From: Anaeramoeba flamelloides
Taxonomy: Eukaryota; Metamonada; Anaeramoebidae
DNA length: 64,000 bases
Assembly: GCA_027625915.1 (NCBI GenBank)
Contig: JANTQA010000017.1
Location: 1-64,000 of the forward strand
Direction: 5' to 3'
Made by a program: the position numbers and the translations under genes
Notes under the pieces: generated by a model
The model's input: only the letters and a program-made list of their open reading frames with translations
The model's database searches: none
Told to the model about the DNA's origin: nothing
Shown here: positions 1 to 12,128 of the stretch, piece after piece
Layout: each line of letters opens with the position of its first letter
Numbering within the stretch: position 1 is the first letter of the stretch

Positions 1-117
1 TATAAATTGAGTTTAAACTCAAACGAGAAGAAAAAACCTTAAATTTTGATTACATATTCACCAAAAAAGATAAAAATACAAAGAACCTATTAAATTTTTT
101 ATTTTAGTTAAATTTAT

Positions 118-119
118 AT

Positions 120-162
<43 letters not shown>

Positions 163-165
163 TAT
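118..165. repeat. TA/TG microsatellite
   Basis: A run of alternating TA passes into TGTGTG. It is a simple-sequence repeat downstream of the piggyBac relic. No coding signal is seen in bases 1-194. Confidence 0.85.
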
Positions 166-194
166 TATAATAAAAATAATATAAATTATAATTA

Positions 195-2110
195 TTTAAA
201 TTTTGTTGTATTTTTAATGCTAATCTGATGTTTTGAGGACCAATGTAAGGTTTCAAAACACTTTAAATGTAGATGCATTTTACATTCAAAACAATGAAAT
301 GGTGTTGATGAACTTTTTTTCAGTTGTTTTCTACAATAAAAGCAATCTGTCCTGTGATTCACTCTTTTTTAAAATATGAATTCTATCAGATATTTTTTGA
401 GTTTTTCCCAACCAATTCTTCGGCCAATTTTACTAAAAAATATTTTGTTTCTTTAGTATTAGTTTTTTTTCAAATGTTCTTCAGTATTGTTTTTTCTGTA
501 GATTACTTGGGTGTTGTGCATGATAATTTTAAAAAATAAAAAAGTAGGACCCTTTTCCAACTTTTTATTACGATGATTAAATAAACAAGTATGTATATTT
601 TGATTAGATTTGTCTACGTAATCCATTTCTTTTGAATATTGATCACATAATTTTGGTTTTATTTTTGTTGGTGATTTTTTTCTTTTACACTCAACAGGGC
701 TATCGTCATAACAATTTGATACTAAACAAACATCATTTGACCCATTTTTTCTTCGTTTTTTATCTTTAAAAAAAGTCGCAACAACTCTTTTTGTTTCTTT
801 CTTTTCTAATGGTGAAACTATTTTATTATCTAAATTATTTTTCTGAATCTCTTTACATAATAATAAATTTTTGTGGAAAATTGATGTAGTAACTGAATTG
901 CCGAAATTAAAAGTTGTAGTTTTATTTCGATTAAAATTAATTTGATTCCCAAGATCTTCTAAAATAGAATTTTCTTCAGTAATTCCTAATTCAAAATCAC
1001 GATAACAAGTCCTCCATTTTATATTTTCAACCAATTTCCCTAAACTATTTTTAAATATCTTAGAGGTTCTATCTTTCCTACACATAAGAGTGAAATTAAC
1101 ACCAAGATCTAAAAGTTCTTTAACAGATTTAGTTGATCCAAAATAAGCATCTGCAATAACTTTAAAATAAAATTTGGGGTATTTTTCAAGAGGGAGATGT
1201 TTTGTCAATTTTAATAATGTTTCGTGGGTAGTTTCGTATTGTCCCGAATAAAGATCCCAACAATAATAATAATTATCAGAATCCGCTACAGTCAGTTTCA
1301 CTTTTAAGGCACAAACTTTCAACGAAATTTAAAGCACAAAAAAATCTCAAATTAAGGCACAAAATTTGTTATTTTTTTTTTACAATTTATTTTTACTAGA
1401 ATTTGAATTTTGTGCTTTAATTTGAGATTTTTTTTGTGCCTTAAATTTCGTTGAAAGTTTGTGCCTTAAAAGTGAAACTGACTGTAAAACCCAAATTTTC
1501 AAGCCTTGTTTTTGTGGTTTTCTCGGCATTCTGACAATCATTTTACATCGACATTTTGTTTTGATCAATGTTTCATCAATTACAACTTGGTTGCTTAATT
1601 CCCAATTTTCCATGCATTTTTTTATTTTTTAATAATCTTTCTTACTTGATCAAAACTTGTTTTATTATTGAACCTCCAACATCTATGTATTGCTTGAAAT
1701 CTTCCCCTAGACATAGTATCTTTGATCCATTTTGTCTCTAAAATTGAATTTTTTTTCCAATGATCCGAGATATCAGTATTGGGATGTATTCCCATAGCAA
1801 TAAAACAACTTAGATAATTAAACAAATCTTTTTTAAAAACTTTTTTGTCGATTGGTAAACCTTTTGATTTCAATTGAACATCATTCAGCCTTCTTACCCT
1901 CTCTTCATTCAGTACATTTAGTAAAATTGTAATCAATTCTTGATCGAAAAAAACTTTCAAAAATATCTAAAATTTTTGTTTTTTCGATTAAATTTTTGGT
2001 TGGGCAGCCTTTAAATTCCGGAATAATTTCTATATTTTCAATTGTTTCTGATTTAATTTCTTCTGATTGATTATCGGGAAATCGATTATCAAGTAAAATC
2101 CAATTTCTCT
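195..2110 (-). pseudogene. Decayed piggyBac-type transposase
   Basis: Remnant of a DNA transposase of the piggyBac (DDE_Tnp_1_7) family, read right to left. The N-terminal block (about 1960-1622) has IAMGIHPNTDISDHW and RGRFQAIHRCWRF, matching the family's helical region. Next come VVIDETLIK and MPRKPQKQGLKIWV (first catalytic Asp), then ADAYFGSTKSVKELL (second Asp), YVDKSNQNIHT (third Asp), and FLVKLAEELVG near 400. A C-terminal zinc-binding tail near 330-220 shows CFYC, HCFEC and LHLKCFETLHW. All three catalytic Asp positions are therefore still visible. The frame changes at A/T runs near 1950, 1622 and 465, stops follow near 370, and a 196-base MITE splits the catalytic core at 1289-1484, so it is dead. 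Terminal repeats and TTAA target sites were not located. Family assignment is confident; exact ends are not. Confidence 0.85.
1289..1484. mobile_element. Tc1/mariner-type fold-back MITE, copy 1 (inside piggyBac)
   Basis: Starts CAGTCAGTTTCAC and ends with its exact complement, and is flanked by TA on both sides (1287-1288 and 1485-1486). Nearly the whole 196 bases are two inverted arms around a short centre, so it can fold into one hairpin. A TA target and a TIR starting CAG are typical of Tc1/mariner elements; the element has no room for a transposase. It interrupts the piggyBac transposase between KIWVL and ADSDNYYYCWDLYSG. Removing it with one TA leaves that reading frame continuous. Confidence 0.93.
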
Positions 2111-2341
2111 TTTTAAAAAATTCTTAATTCTTAAGGCTTCTTTTTCTTTTTTTCTTATTTGTTTTCATTTAACTATTTAATATATGTATCTATGAATTAG
2201 AATAAAAATATATTTAAAATATACAAGTTTAATAAAAAAACTGAATTAATCGCTTTAAAAAATTTTAAAAAAATATTTGAAAAACATGTGTCCTAATAAA
2301 AAAAATCAAAATAATTTTGTTCTTTTTCGTATTTTTTTTCT

Positions 2342-2357
2342 GGGGGGGGGGGGGGGG
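2342..2357 (+). repeat. G16 homopolymer
   Basis: Sixteen consecutive G bases in DNA that is otherwise nearly all A and T. It could form a G-quadruplex. It lies between the piggyBac relic and MITE copy 2. Confidence 0.9.
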
Positions 2358-2405
2358 TCCGAATTAAACTAATTGTTTTCTCAGAAATTGATTTAATTTT
2401 TGATA

Positions 2406-2609
2406 CAGTCAGTTCCACTTTTAAGAGACCCAAACTTTGAATGAAATTTAAGGAACTGAAAAAAAAAATCTCTAAATTCAAGTACAAAATTTAGAATTTT
2501 AGTAAAATAATATGTAAAAAATAAAATTCGAAATCTTGTGCCTTAATTTGAAATTTTTTTGTGCCTTAAATTTCGTTGAAAGTTTGTTCTTTAAAAGTGA
2601 AACTGACTG
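2406..2609. mobile_element. Tc1/mariner-type fold-back MITE, copy 2
   Basis: Same family as the element at 1289. TA at 2404-2405 and 2610-2611 flank CAGTCAGTTCCAC and GTGAAACTGACTG. The left arm is more diverged than the right. Length 204 bases. Confidence 0.92.
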
Positions 2610-2946
2610 TAGAAAACCAGATATTTTTTCAATTTTTCTTTATTACATAGAATTAATTGTATTTATTTATTTACTTTGATTTTATAATTTTTGATTTTCG
2701 ATTAAAATTGAAAAACTCAAAATAATTAAGAACTCGGGGATTTTTTAAAATCATTTTAGTTTTCTTTTTCTTTTTTTTTTTTGAATAACTTAGTCTGTTT
2801 TTTTTCTCGAATTCCCTCCCCCTTATGTTAATTTTTGAAATAGTATATTTTATTTGGGCTGAATTTGATAAAAATATTTAAAAGGGGGTATTTTGAAACC
2901 AAATTTGTCACAATAGGTTTTGAAAAAAAAATTAAAAATATTAATA

Positions 2947-3143
2947 CAGTCAGTTTCACTTTTAAGGCACAAACTTTCAACGAAATTTAAGGCACAAAAA
3001 AAATCTCAAATTAAGGCACAAAATTCAGATGCTAGTAAAAATAAATTGTAAAAATTAAAATTACAAATTTTGTGCCTTAATTTGAGATTTTTTTGTGCCT
3101 TAATTTTCGTTGAAAGTTTGTGCCTTAAAAGTGAAACTGACTG
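2947..3143. mobile_element. Tc1/mariner-type fold-back MITE, copy 3
   Basis: TA-flanked (2945-2946, 3144-3145), 197 bases, arms nearly perfect complements. This copy is close to copy 1 in sequence and looks young. No gene lies within 1 kb. Confidence 0.93.
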
Positions 3144-3145
3144 TA

Positions 3146-6100
3146 TTATTTTTTCAAAAAATTCAGGATTATCATTTTTCTAGACTCATCTCAAATTAAT
3201 AAGATAAAGAAATTATCTTCAAAAAATATAGTTTTTTAATTTTTTTTATTATTTCTTTGATTTAAACAAATTTATTTCAATGTATGATCTTTTTTTACTT
3301 TCAAAAGGATAATAATCGTCTCAAAAATATACTTTAGGGGTCTATTTCCAGGTTTTCTGTTTGATTAATTTTATTCATTTTGACCAAACTCAACTCTTGA
3401 TTCAAAACCAATTTTTTCAATAAAAAAAAATTTCAAAAATTGAAAAATTAATGATTCAGCTCTGATTAACTTGTATTTTTTTGTGACAAAAAGTGGTCTT
3501 TTGGGATCAAATTATCAAAATTATTCGAGAATTAAAATAAATTTTAATTTAGCAGTTAGCTCTTCTTAAAGAAACTCTTCTAAACCTGGTTAACTTAATC
3601 TACTCAATGACCAACCTTAAATTTCTTAAAAAAAAAAAACAAAGAAAAATTCTCAAGATTCAACTCTGATTTGCTTTAATTCTTTCAACTAAAAAAGTAA
3701 TAAGGGGTATGATGGGTTCAAAAGTAGAATATCATAAGAAACTCAAAAAGTATTTTTTTTTTCAGTAATGCACCCTTAATTAAAAGTTATAGAAACGAAA
3801 AAATAAACTCCTTCATCAAATCTTATAAATCTTTAAAATGATTATTTATCAATCCTTTCTATAAAATACATTACTCGAACAATTCATTTAGGAAGTTTTT
3901 TTAAAAAATTTTTTTTGATTAAAACCGGTAAAAAACAAAGAATAAATTTTGAATCAATTCAATTGCCTCTTGATGACCAAATAGTAAAAAGGGTTTCTCA
4001 AAAAATTCTCTAAAGTTGTAATCCTAGAATAGAAATCTTATAATTAATTTGTAAAAATAGAAAAAAAGTTGAGGTTGTTTTTGTTAGAGAAGTTCTTGAA
4101 TCAGAAAAAAACAAATTTGTGTGTTTTAACAACGAAAAAAAATCAAAGTGTGAATAATAAAAATAAAAATTGAACGTATGTGGGATTTTCATTTAAAACG
4201 TATATTCAACTCAGAGGAAGTGTTTTCTTACTTTTTTTAAATCGGACTGTATTATTTTTGATTAAAATTGTGTTTTCAATACACTAGTCGGAATTGAAAA
4301 TCAAGGATCTGAAAATTTTTTTCACATAAATAATTTCATTTTTATTTGGAGATTTCATTTTTGATGTCCATAGCTCTCTAGAACCTTTATTTAAGGATAT
4401 ATTGCCCATTTTTAATTTTTACTTTCAAAAAATTTAATTGGGATATTTTTTTGATATATTGGCCAATAAATATAGAAATTAAGGATCCCATCAAAAATGA
4501 AAATTAAAATGTGTTTTTAAATATTTTTAGTAGGATCTTTCATAAGTTTAAACTCAATTTTAAGAATATTTTTTTTTTGAAAAAAAAAAAAATTTTTTTT
4601 TTAATAGTAAACATTAGTAAATTATATTTTGACTAAAACTTCTACTCTCTCTACTGAAAAAAATAATTTTTTTTCAGATGTTACCAGAAAATTGGTACTT
4701 AATTAATTGGTGTTCTTTCAAAAAAAAAATTTCTAACAAAATTCAAATTAAACTCAGCTTGTAAACTCAGATACTTTAAATGATCCAGTTTAAGAAATTT
4801 TGTAAAAAAAAAATAAAAAAATAAGAAATTTTTTGATACTACCAGATCTCGAACTTGTGACATTAGATTTTTTTACTCTAGATCTGGCGCTCTACCGTTG
4901 AGACATTAGACTATTTGTTGTAAATTGAAAATATTTTTTTCTTCAAAATTGATTTTTTTAAAATTTTTAAACAAGTAATATAACCAAAAAAATTTACAAT
5001 TTCCCTAAGTTTTTAATTGAAAAAAATTTTTTTTTTTTTTAAAACTACTTTTTTCTATTAACATTAATAATATAAAAGAAAAATCTGATAGGAAAAAAAA
5101 AATTATTTTTAAAATTTTAAAAAAAAATTATTAAAAATTTTTTATATATAAAAATTTAAATTTTTTTTAAAATTTCAAAAAAAAATTTTTTTATATAAAA
5201 ATATTCTTTCAAATTTTTATAATGAAAAAAATATTATTTGAGTTTAATAATAAAGATTTTTTAATAAAATAAATTTTTTTTTCTAATAATTTTTAATAAA
5301 TTATTATAAAAAAAATTATAAAAAAAATTTTTTTTTTATTTTTTCTTAAAAAAATGATAAATCAAAAAAAATTACCAAAATAAAATTTTTGAAAATAATA
5401 TTTTTATATATAAATTATTTTATAAAATAGATTCAAATAAAATATTTGTAAATTTTTATATATAAAATTTGCTGTTAATATTTTTATTTTGGTCTATTTT
5501 TATAATAATTTTATTTAAATATATATGAAACGAATATCATCAATTAAGACTGTATAATTAAAATTAAAATAAAAAAAATTTTTTTTTAGTTATATATAAA
5601 TTATTTTTAAAATTTGAAATAATATATAAGTATTATTTTTTTTATTATTTATAATATATATGACCAAAAAAAAAATTTTTTTTTTCAAATATGTTTACAA
5701 AAAAAATTTAAAAAATTATTTTTTTTTTTTTTTGGCCTTGGGCCCAAAATTTTACCAAAAATAATTTTTTTATAAAATTTTACTCTAGTGGGAACAATTT
5801 AAAATTTTCTAAAAAAATATATTTTTTTCTAATTTTGCACAAATAAAAAAAATAAAAATTTCAAAAATAAAAAATTATTTTTTTTTTTTTGAAAAAATGA
5901 AAATGGGAAATATCTTTTAAAATGTAGAAGATAGAATACTCTAAATTTCAAAAATCAAATATTTAGAGTATTTTTGATGGTTTAGGTAAAATAATTTACC
6001 AAATTTCTAAATATTTTAAAAAAATTGATTTTTCAATTTATACTTGTGTAAGTTTTTTACCCATTAGATTTTGAAAATTATAATTTATCATTTTGAAAAA

Positions 6101-8143
6101 CCACTGCTAGAGATTAATTGGAATTGTTATTTCAATTTATAATGTTGAACGCTCAAATCATTTCGAAAAAAAAAATGTAATAAAAAAAAAGAAAAGGGAA
6201 AAAAATACAAGTATGAAAATACGTTAAATCCTTAGTTGAGTTCCTATTGAAATAATCGTAAAAATCAAAAATAATTAAAAGGGTGATGTTAAATGTATAC
6301 AGACAAGGAAATAAGACTTACTTGAATTAGCTAATTTTTTAAAAAAATGGTTAGAAATTTTAAATGTTTTTTTATTAAAAAAATAAAGTGGATTTGATAG
6401 AGAAGGTAAAGTGTACATGACAAATATTTCATTATAAGTGATAAAAAATAAAAAATAATAAAATAATTTTCATTAGGAGTAAACAGGAATTGGTCTCGAA
6501 AGTAAAAATAACAATATTTTTTGAGGGTCAAAATTTAAACTCTTTTTTACTCCAAAAATAATTGTACTGTGTGAAACTTGTACTTATTTGACTTTCAAAA
6601 GGAAAATAATAGATAACTCATAAAAATATTTTCTAAAAATTCCAAACAGGATTTGGCTTTAAGGAAATATTGTCAAATAAAAATCTTTTGAACTTTTTTT
6701 CTTATTGGATATTCCAAATTCAAAAATAAAAGGATTTGAATCATTTTACTAAAAATTTATTGGTAATTATAAATTCTTTTTGTTAAACAAGATATAACTT
6801 GTCCATCAAAAGTGATCTCGAATTTTTTATCAAGTTTGATTAAATCCTTGTGAAAATAATAACTCTATTCGTTAAACAAAAACAATTAATACATGTAACT
6901 ATTACCTTAATAAAAAATATGATTGAATCGACCTCGATTAAAAATTTACGGTTTATTTTTCCTCTATTTGGAATTAATTTGTTATATTTATAAAGAAATT
7001 AATGGTTATGTGAGTTTCTTCTCTTTAAAGTTCTGATCATTAAAGTATGGAAAATTTTTTTTTTACCTCAAAATGTTGTGCTGCAATTTTCAATTTTTAG
7101 TGTTTCTTCATTAGGTTATATATCCTCTTATCTTGGAACTATTTCAAAACTAAAGCAATATTTAAAGAGGTGTGTTGTTATAGCTGTTGTTGGGTGTGAG
7201 TTTTGGAGATCATTTGTATTGTCTCTCTTTGAAAATTTCGTTTCTTTTGATTTTTTTATTTGTCAAAAATTACTTTGATTTTTAAAAAGTTTTTAATTTG
7301 ACAAATAAATTTAAAAATTGAAATAGAGATAAATAAAATACTCAAAATGAATTCTACCTTGATGAAATTGAATTAGTATATAAAAATGAATTATTTCAGA
7401 TCTCTAAGAATACTTATTATTCTATATTTTTTTAGAATGTAGAATGGGTTTATTTTTACTATAAAACCCCTTTATGTAATATTTTGAAGAACTGATAGAT
7501 CTTGGATTTTTCTTCTTATAATTCTAGTAGTATTTGGGATAATAAAATCAAATATAAAATTTTATCAAAATTGGTTCAATATTAAAGAATTGACAAAAAA
7601 AATCGAGGTAGATTCATTCATTAAAACTTTTTGAGAATTTTGAATCAGACAAAAAGTGAAATGTATTGATTTCTTTTTCTTTAAATCAAGTTAAAATTTA
7701 ATTTCCAATAAAAATTCTTTTTATCTTTCTGTTTACAAGCCTTTTTGCATTTTTTTGTTTTTCAAAAATAATTGATATTCTTGATTTGTAAAAATCAAAT
7801 AAGTAATGAAAAATCATTCAAAATGTTATCAGTTTGTTTTTTGTTTGAAAATAGAAGCTTCTGAAAGTCAAATCCAAAAAAATGGAAAGTTAAAAAAAAA
7901 TAAATAAAAATCTGACTCGTTTTTTTTTCAAAAAAGATTTCAAATAAAATGAATCTTTTTTTTCATTTAAGTAACCTGAATCAATCGAAAAAAAGATACC
8001 AAATTCTCTTTAAATTACCATTATTTATTCTTTCTGTCTTTCCTTTAAAAAGAAAAAAGCCAAAGAAAAGAATTTTTTTTCAGATCAAATTCATTTTTTA
8101 TTTCCATAATTAAAATAAAACATTTAAACAACTAATAACTTAA
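3146..8143. other. A/T-rich intergenic stretch
   Basis: About 5 kb without a supportable gene. It consists of A and T runs, densest near 5000-5900. Open frames here are short and low-complexity. A weak inverted pair with CATTTTTGAT and ATCAAAAATG near 4360-4500 may be an old MITE. A short open stretch at 7100-7170 follows a TTTTTAG and could be a stray exon, but nothing adjoins it. A tRNA-like patch lies near 4850. Confidence 0.6.
4843..4912 (-). other. tRNA-like remnant
   Basis: Read on the minus strand it has a good D-arm/A-box (TCTCAACGGTAGAGC) and, about 50 bases later, a B-box-like AAGTTCGAGATC. The T-stem does not pair, the B box has an extra base and no anticodon arm fits. It is best read as a degenerate tRNA or tRNA-derived SINE head, not a working tRNA. 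Confidence 0.25.
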
Positions 8144-8605
<462 letters not shown>

Positions 8606-9529
8606 GGAGCCCTTTAATTATTATTTATTAAAAAATATTGTTTTTATTTTTCGTTCTTTCAATTTTATTTTTATTTTGTTATCTCATCTATGCTTTTTAA
8701 CATCCTATTTTTATTTAATTGTATTTCACATAAAAATAATACACCAGAAAAAAATAAAACAATTGTCTTCAAACAATTTTAGAAAATTAAATCTTTATTC
8801 TTTTTCAATTTTATAAAAGTGAGATATTTATTTCGATTGTGAAATTCAAGTTTTTATTAAAGTATTCATTTTTTCCGGGCTGGGCTAAAAAAAAATACAA
8901 AAAATAACCTGTACAAATATTATTTAATTCACTTATACTTTAGATCAATTTCTTGTAGTTTGCTTATTCTATCAATCATGGATATTTTCAAAATTTGAAT
9001 TATTATTTTTTATTATTCAAAATAGCTTTTTAGGTTGATGTTAAGAGTTTCTAATGAACTAAAATTCAAAGTGTTGTAGGATAAACCAAATTCTTAAATT
9101 TTATGAAGATCAATTATAGAAACTTATACTAATTTTCAAAAAAAGTGAAAATTAAAAGGGTCTTTTAATCATCTGACTCATCCAATTTGTTTGTTTTTTA
9201 ACAAACAATAAGAATAAAAAAATGGAGTTGTGAATTTCAAGATCAAATTGTTCAATTTGTTTGAGTTTGCTACTATAAAGTTGATTTTTGGATACTCTGA
9301 ATTATTAGAAATTTTCAAAATTATTAAAAAAATTGGTTGAATTTTTTTCATTTTTTTTATTTATTTATTTTTCCAGAACAATTATAAATCTATTTGTTTG
9401 TTTTCAATTTGTTTTTAATTATTAAAATGAACTTACCTGTTTTGAATAATAAATCTTGTAATTTCGTTCATTTCCCCAAAAAAGGCAATTCATAATTCTC
9501 TCTTGGTAATATTAAAAATATCACAATAT
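8606..9529. other. Intergenic, no gene seen
   Basis: A/T-rich sequence downstream of ubiquitin. AATAAA-like motifs near 8735-8758 could serve polyadenylation, but such motifs are common by chance here. Confidence 0.5.
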
Positions 9530-10262
9530 CTAGAAATAAACTAAATTTCATAATAAATGGCTCTTGTGAAATTTGAATTTTGAATTACTTTTGTATTGTT
9601 TTGAAGTTTTTCCTCTCACAATGAAAAGTTTGCAAATAAATCATTTTTTCTCTTTTTTATTTTTTTCGACAATTTTTTGTTAAAATGTAAAATGAAAATG
9701 AAAAATTGGAAAGAAGTAACAGATGAATTAATGAAAAAATTGGTTTCAAATATGAAAAAGAGATTAGATTTAGTTATTCAAATTGAAGGAGAATCGATAA
9801 ATGGGTTTTACTAATTTTTTAAATTTTCTATTTTTTATGTAATGCTTCTTTCAAAATAAATGGCCCATTTTTTTTTTTTTTTTACAGTCAGTTCCACTTT
9901 CAAAAGATAAACTTCCAAGGAAATTTAAGGCACAATAAAAATCTCTAATTAAGGCACAGAATTCAAATTCTAGTAAAAAAATTTGTGAAAAAAAAAATTC
10001 CAAAAAATGTGCTTTAATTTGAGATTTTTATTCTGCTTAAATTTCGTTGAAAGTTTGTGTTTTGAAAGTGGAACTGACTGTAACTGTTTTATTTTTTTTA
10101 TTTCTTTTTCTTTTATTTTTAGACGAAAAATAAATATCTCTAGAGTATAGAAAAGAATATTAAAATAGAAATTGCTATATTATAATAGATAACTTCAATT
10201 ATTAAAAATATTTTTCTTTAAAATTTGATTTTTAATGGCCAATGATTTTGAAATGGAGTTTA
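9530..10262 (+). pseudogene. Tc1-like transposase 3' end, carrying a MITE
   Basis: The open stretch at about 9690-9803 reads NWKEVTDELMKKLV, SNMKKRLDLVIQIEG and ESING. This follows the Tc1/mariner transposase C-terminal pattern (W..v..el...Lv.SM..Rl..vI...G). A GTTTTA...TTTTTAG intron-like gap follows, then ACGAAAAATAAAT, after which the frame stops soon. No DDE core is seen upstream, so this is a fragment. A diverged copy lies at 54465-54985 in the same orientation. In this copy the gap contains a MITE (9885-10080); in the other the same place is empty. The family call rests on a short pattern and is moderate. Confidence 0.5.
9885..10080. mobile_element. Tc1/mariner-type fold-back MITE, copy 4
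   Basis: TA-flanked (9883-9884, 10081-10082), 196 bases, TIR CAGTCAGTTCCAC. It sits within the Tc1-like remnant. The paralogous segment at 54465-54985 has an empty site at the matching place, so both the insertion and its TA target can be read directly. Confidence 0.93.
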
Positions 10263-10533
10263 TATTCAGCACATTTTTTCGAATTCACTAAAATAACACC
10301 TGGTAATTTTTTTCATCCTCATTCAAAGTAGAAGATTAATGAAATTATCTTAAACTGAAGAGTAAGTAGAATTAATCTGATGAAAACATTTGCTGATCAC
10401 ATGTTTAAATTTAGAAATTGTAAATAAAAAAAAATTAATTTTTTGAAGTGAATAAATTTTTTAATTTTAAACTACCTATTTTATGCCCAATAAAAACTCT
10501 TATTGAGAGCTGACTTATTAAAACATTACTATC

Positions 10534-10790
10534 ATGTTTTATCATCATGTAATCGTTATCATTGAAATAGACCTTAATAAAATATCAAAAACAGAAATTT
10601 TATTCTTAAAAAAATTTTTTTTTATTACTCTCAACTTAATAACAAATTTTAATTTTTTACTTTTTAACCTTCATAAATATCCTATAAAAATTCCAATTTT
10701 AAATTATACCTTTACATATTTGGGCTTATGTTTAAATTATTAAATTTTATTTTATTAATTTGAAGAATTATTCAATTAAATTTCAATTGG
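10534..10790 (+). pseudogene. Possible LINE reverse-transcriptase scrap
   Basis: A 69-codon open frame ends in NYTFTYLGLCL, which resembles the F.YLG motif late in LINE reverse transcriptases and echoes WVF/YLGFYF in the LINE at 19.9-22.5 kb. No other motif supports it. It could equally be chance. Confidence 0.25.
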
Positions 10791-11200
10791 TAGTGTTTAA
10801 TCTTACTAACACTTACAATCACATGGAAACAAAAAAAAAACATTACGATTCGATCTAATTGGGGATTGGTATTAACTTCAAGCTTTAGTTTTCTATTCGA
10901 TCCTATAAATGAGAAATTGTTTTAAAAAAAAATGAATTTATTTTATCTGTATTTAATGTTTTTACTATTTTGAAGATCTTTAAATAGAAAATATATTTTG
11001 TAATTGTGGATGTTTAAAAAATACTTAATTAAACTGTTTTCAAGTGATTATAACGTCATCTCCCAATTAAACAGGGAAAATCCAAAAGTCTATTGCGTTC
11101 TCATATTTTAAACCAGATTGCAGACCACCCTTATATTTTGTCTAAGAGGTGTTCAGCGAAAATATCTCTTTTTTCTAAATTCACGTTCAGGTATTCGGAA

Positions 11201-11570
11201 AGTTCCGTAGAGTGCCTATGTTTTTTTTAATATTTGAAATAAACCGAAAATTTCAGAAAATTTTGTTTTATTTCTTAAATTAAAAAAACCTAAAGGTGGT
11301 TTTATTGGGGTTTTCTGTTATATTTGTTAAATCTATCGATTTTTCAAATAAACAGAAAACTCGAGAAAACCTAACGGTGCTTTTCCGGGATTCAAAAGAA
11401 TAGAGAAAAATCAAAGATTTTACCCAATTCTTATAAATTCTGGAAAAACAAACAGTAGTTTTTTTTAATTTGAGAGATAAACTGAAAATTTCATAAATTT
11501 TCTTTTTATTTCAAAAATTAAAAAAAATCTAACGGCAATCAACCGGAATTCTCACCCCCCCCCCCTCTTA
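11201..11570 (+). repeat. Palindromic modular repeat, locus 1
   Basis: Begins AGTTCCGTAGAGTGCCTATG and continues as a series of short inverted-repeat modules: AAACCGAAAATTTC/GAAAATTT, an AAACAGAAAACTCGAG module, and ATTCAAAAGAATAGAG...ATTCTTATAAATTC. It ends near CAATCAACCGG, followed by a C11 run at 11555-11565. Related blocks lie at 12129, 21690, 28218, 29435, 52677, 53363 and 60003. It has no coding potential. The family is unknown to me. Confidence 0.8.
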
Positions 11571-12128
11571 AATTATAATAAAAAAAGATAATATCTCTTT
11601 TTTCAAGATTTTGTCTCAAGAGAGATTTTTATCTTTTTCTGAAAATTAGTTTTTTGTCAACTCTTTTTTTTCGGAAGAGTAGAGAATTTTTTTTTTATTA
11701 TTTGATTTTATTTTTTTATATTTAATTTTTTGGAAAGTATTGAAGAAAAATATAACAACCATTAACAGTGATAAAATTAATTTTTTATTTATCTGTTAAA
11801 CCAAAAAATATGTTTAAAAATACAATGATTAATGGAAAATTTTGATGTTATTATGTAAACAAAAAGACTTTATTTTAGACGTATAAGTGAATTTAGCCTT
11901 TTTTTCTCTTTATTAAAAAAATCTCTATCTGATAAGTGTTTTGAAAATGAAATACAATTTTATTATTTAAATTATTTCAACAAACAGATTTTTAGTTTTT
12001 TTTTTTTTTTTGGGTTATGAGGCAAATTAAATAATAAGAAAATTTTTAAAAGATATCCTCTGAACTGTAATCCTACCGACATTACTGTTAGGATAAAAAA
12101 CCCTAAATACAATGTTAGAGTTTCTGAA

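Noticed and set aside
324-539. 71-codon plus-strand frame at the left end
   Set aside because: It is the opposite strand of the piggyBac C-terminal region and has no ATG-based or domain support.
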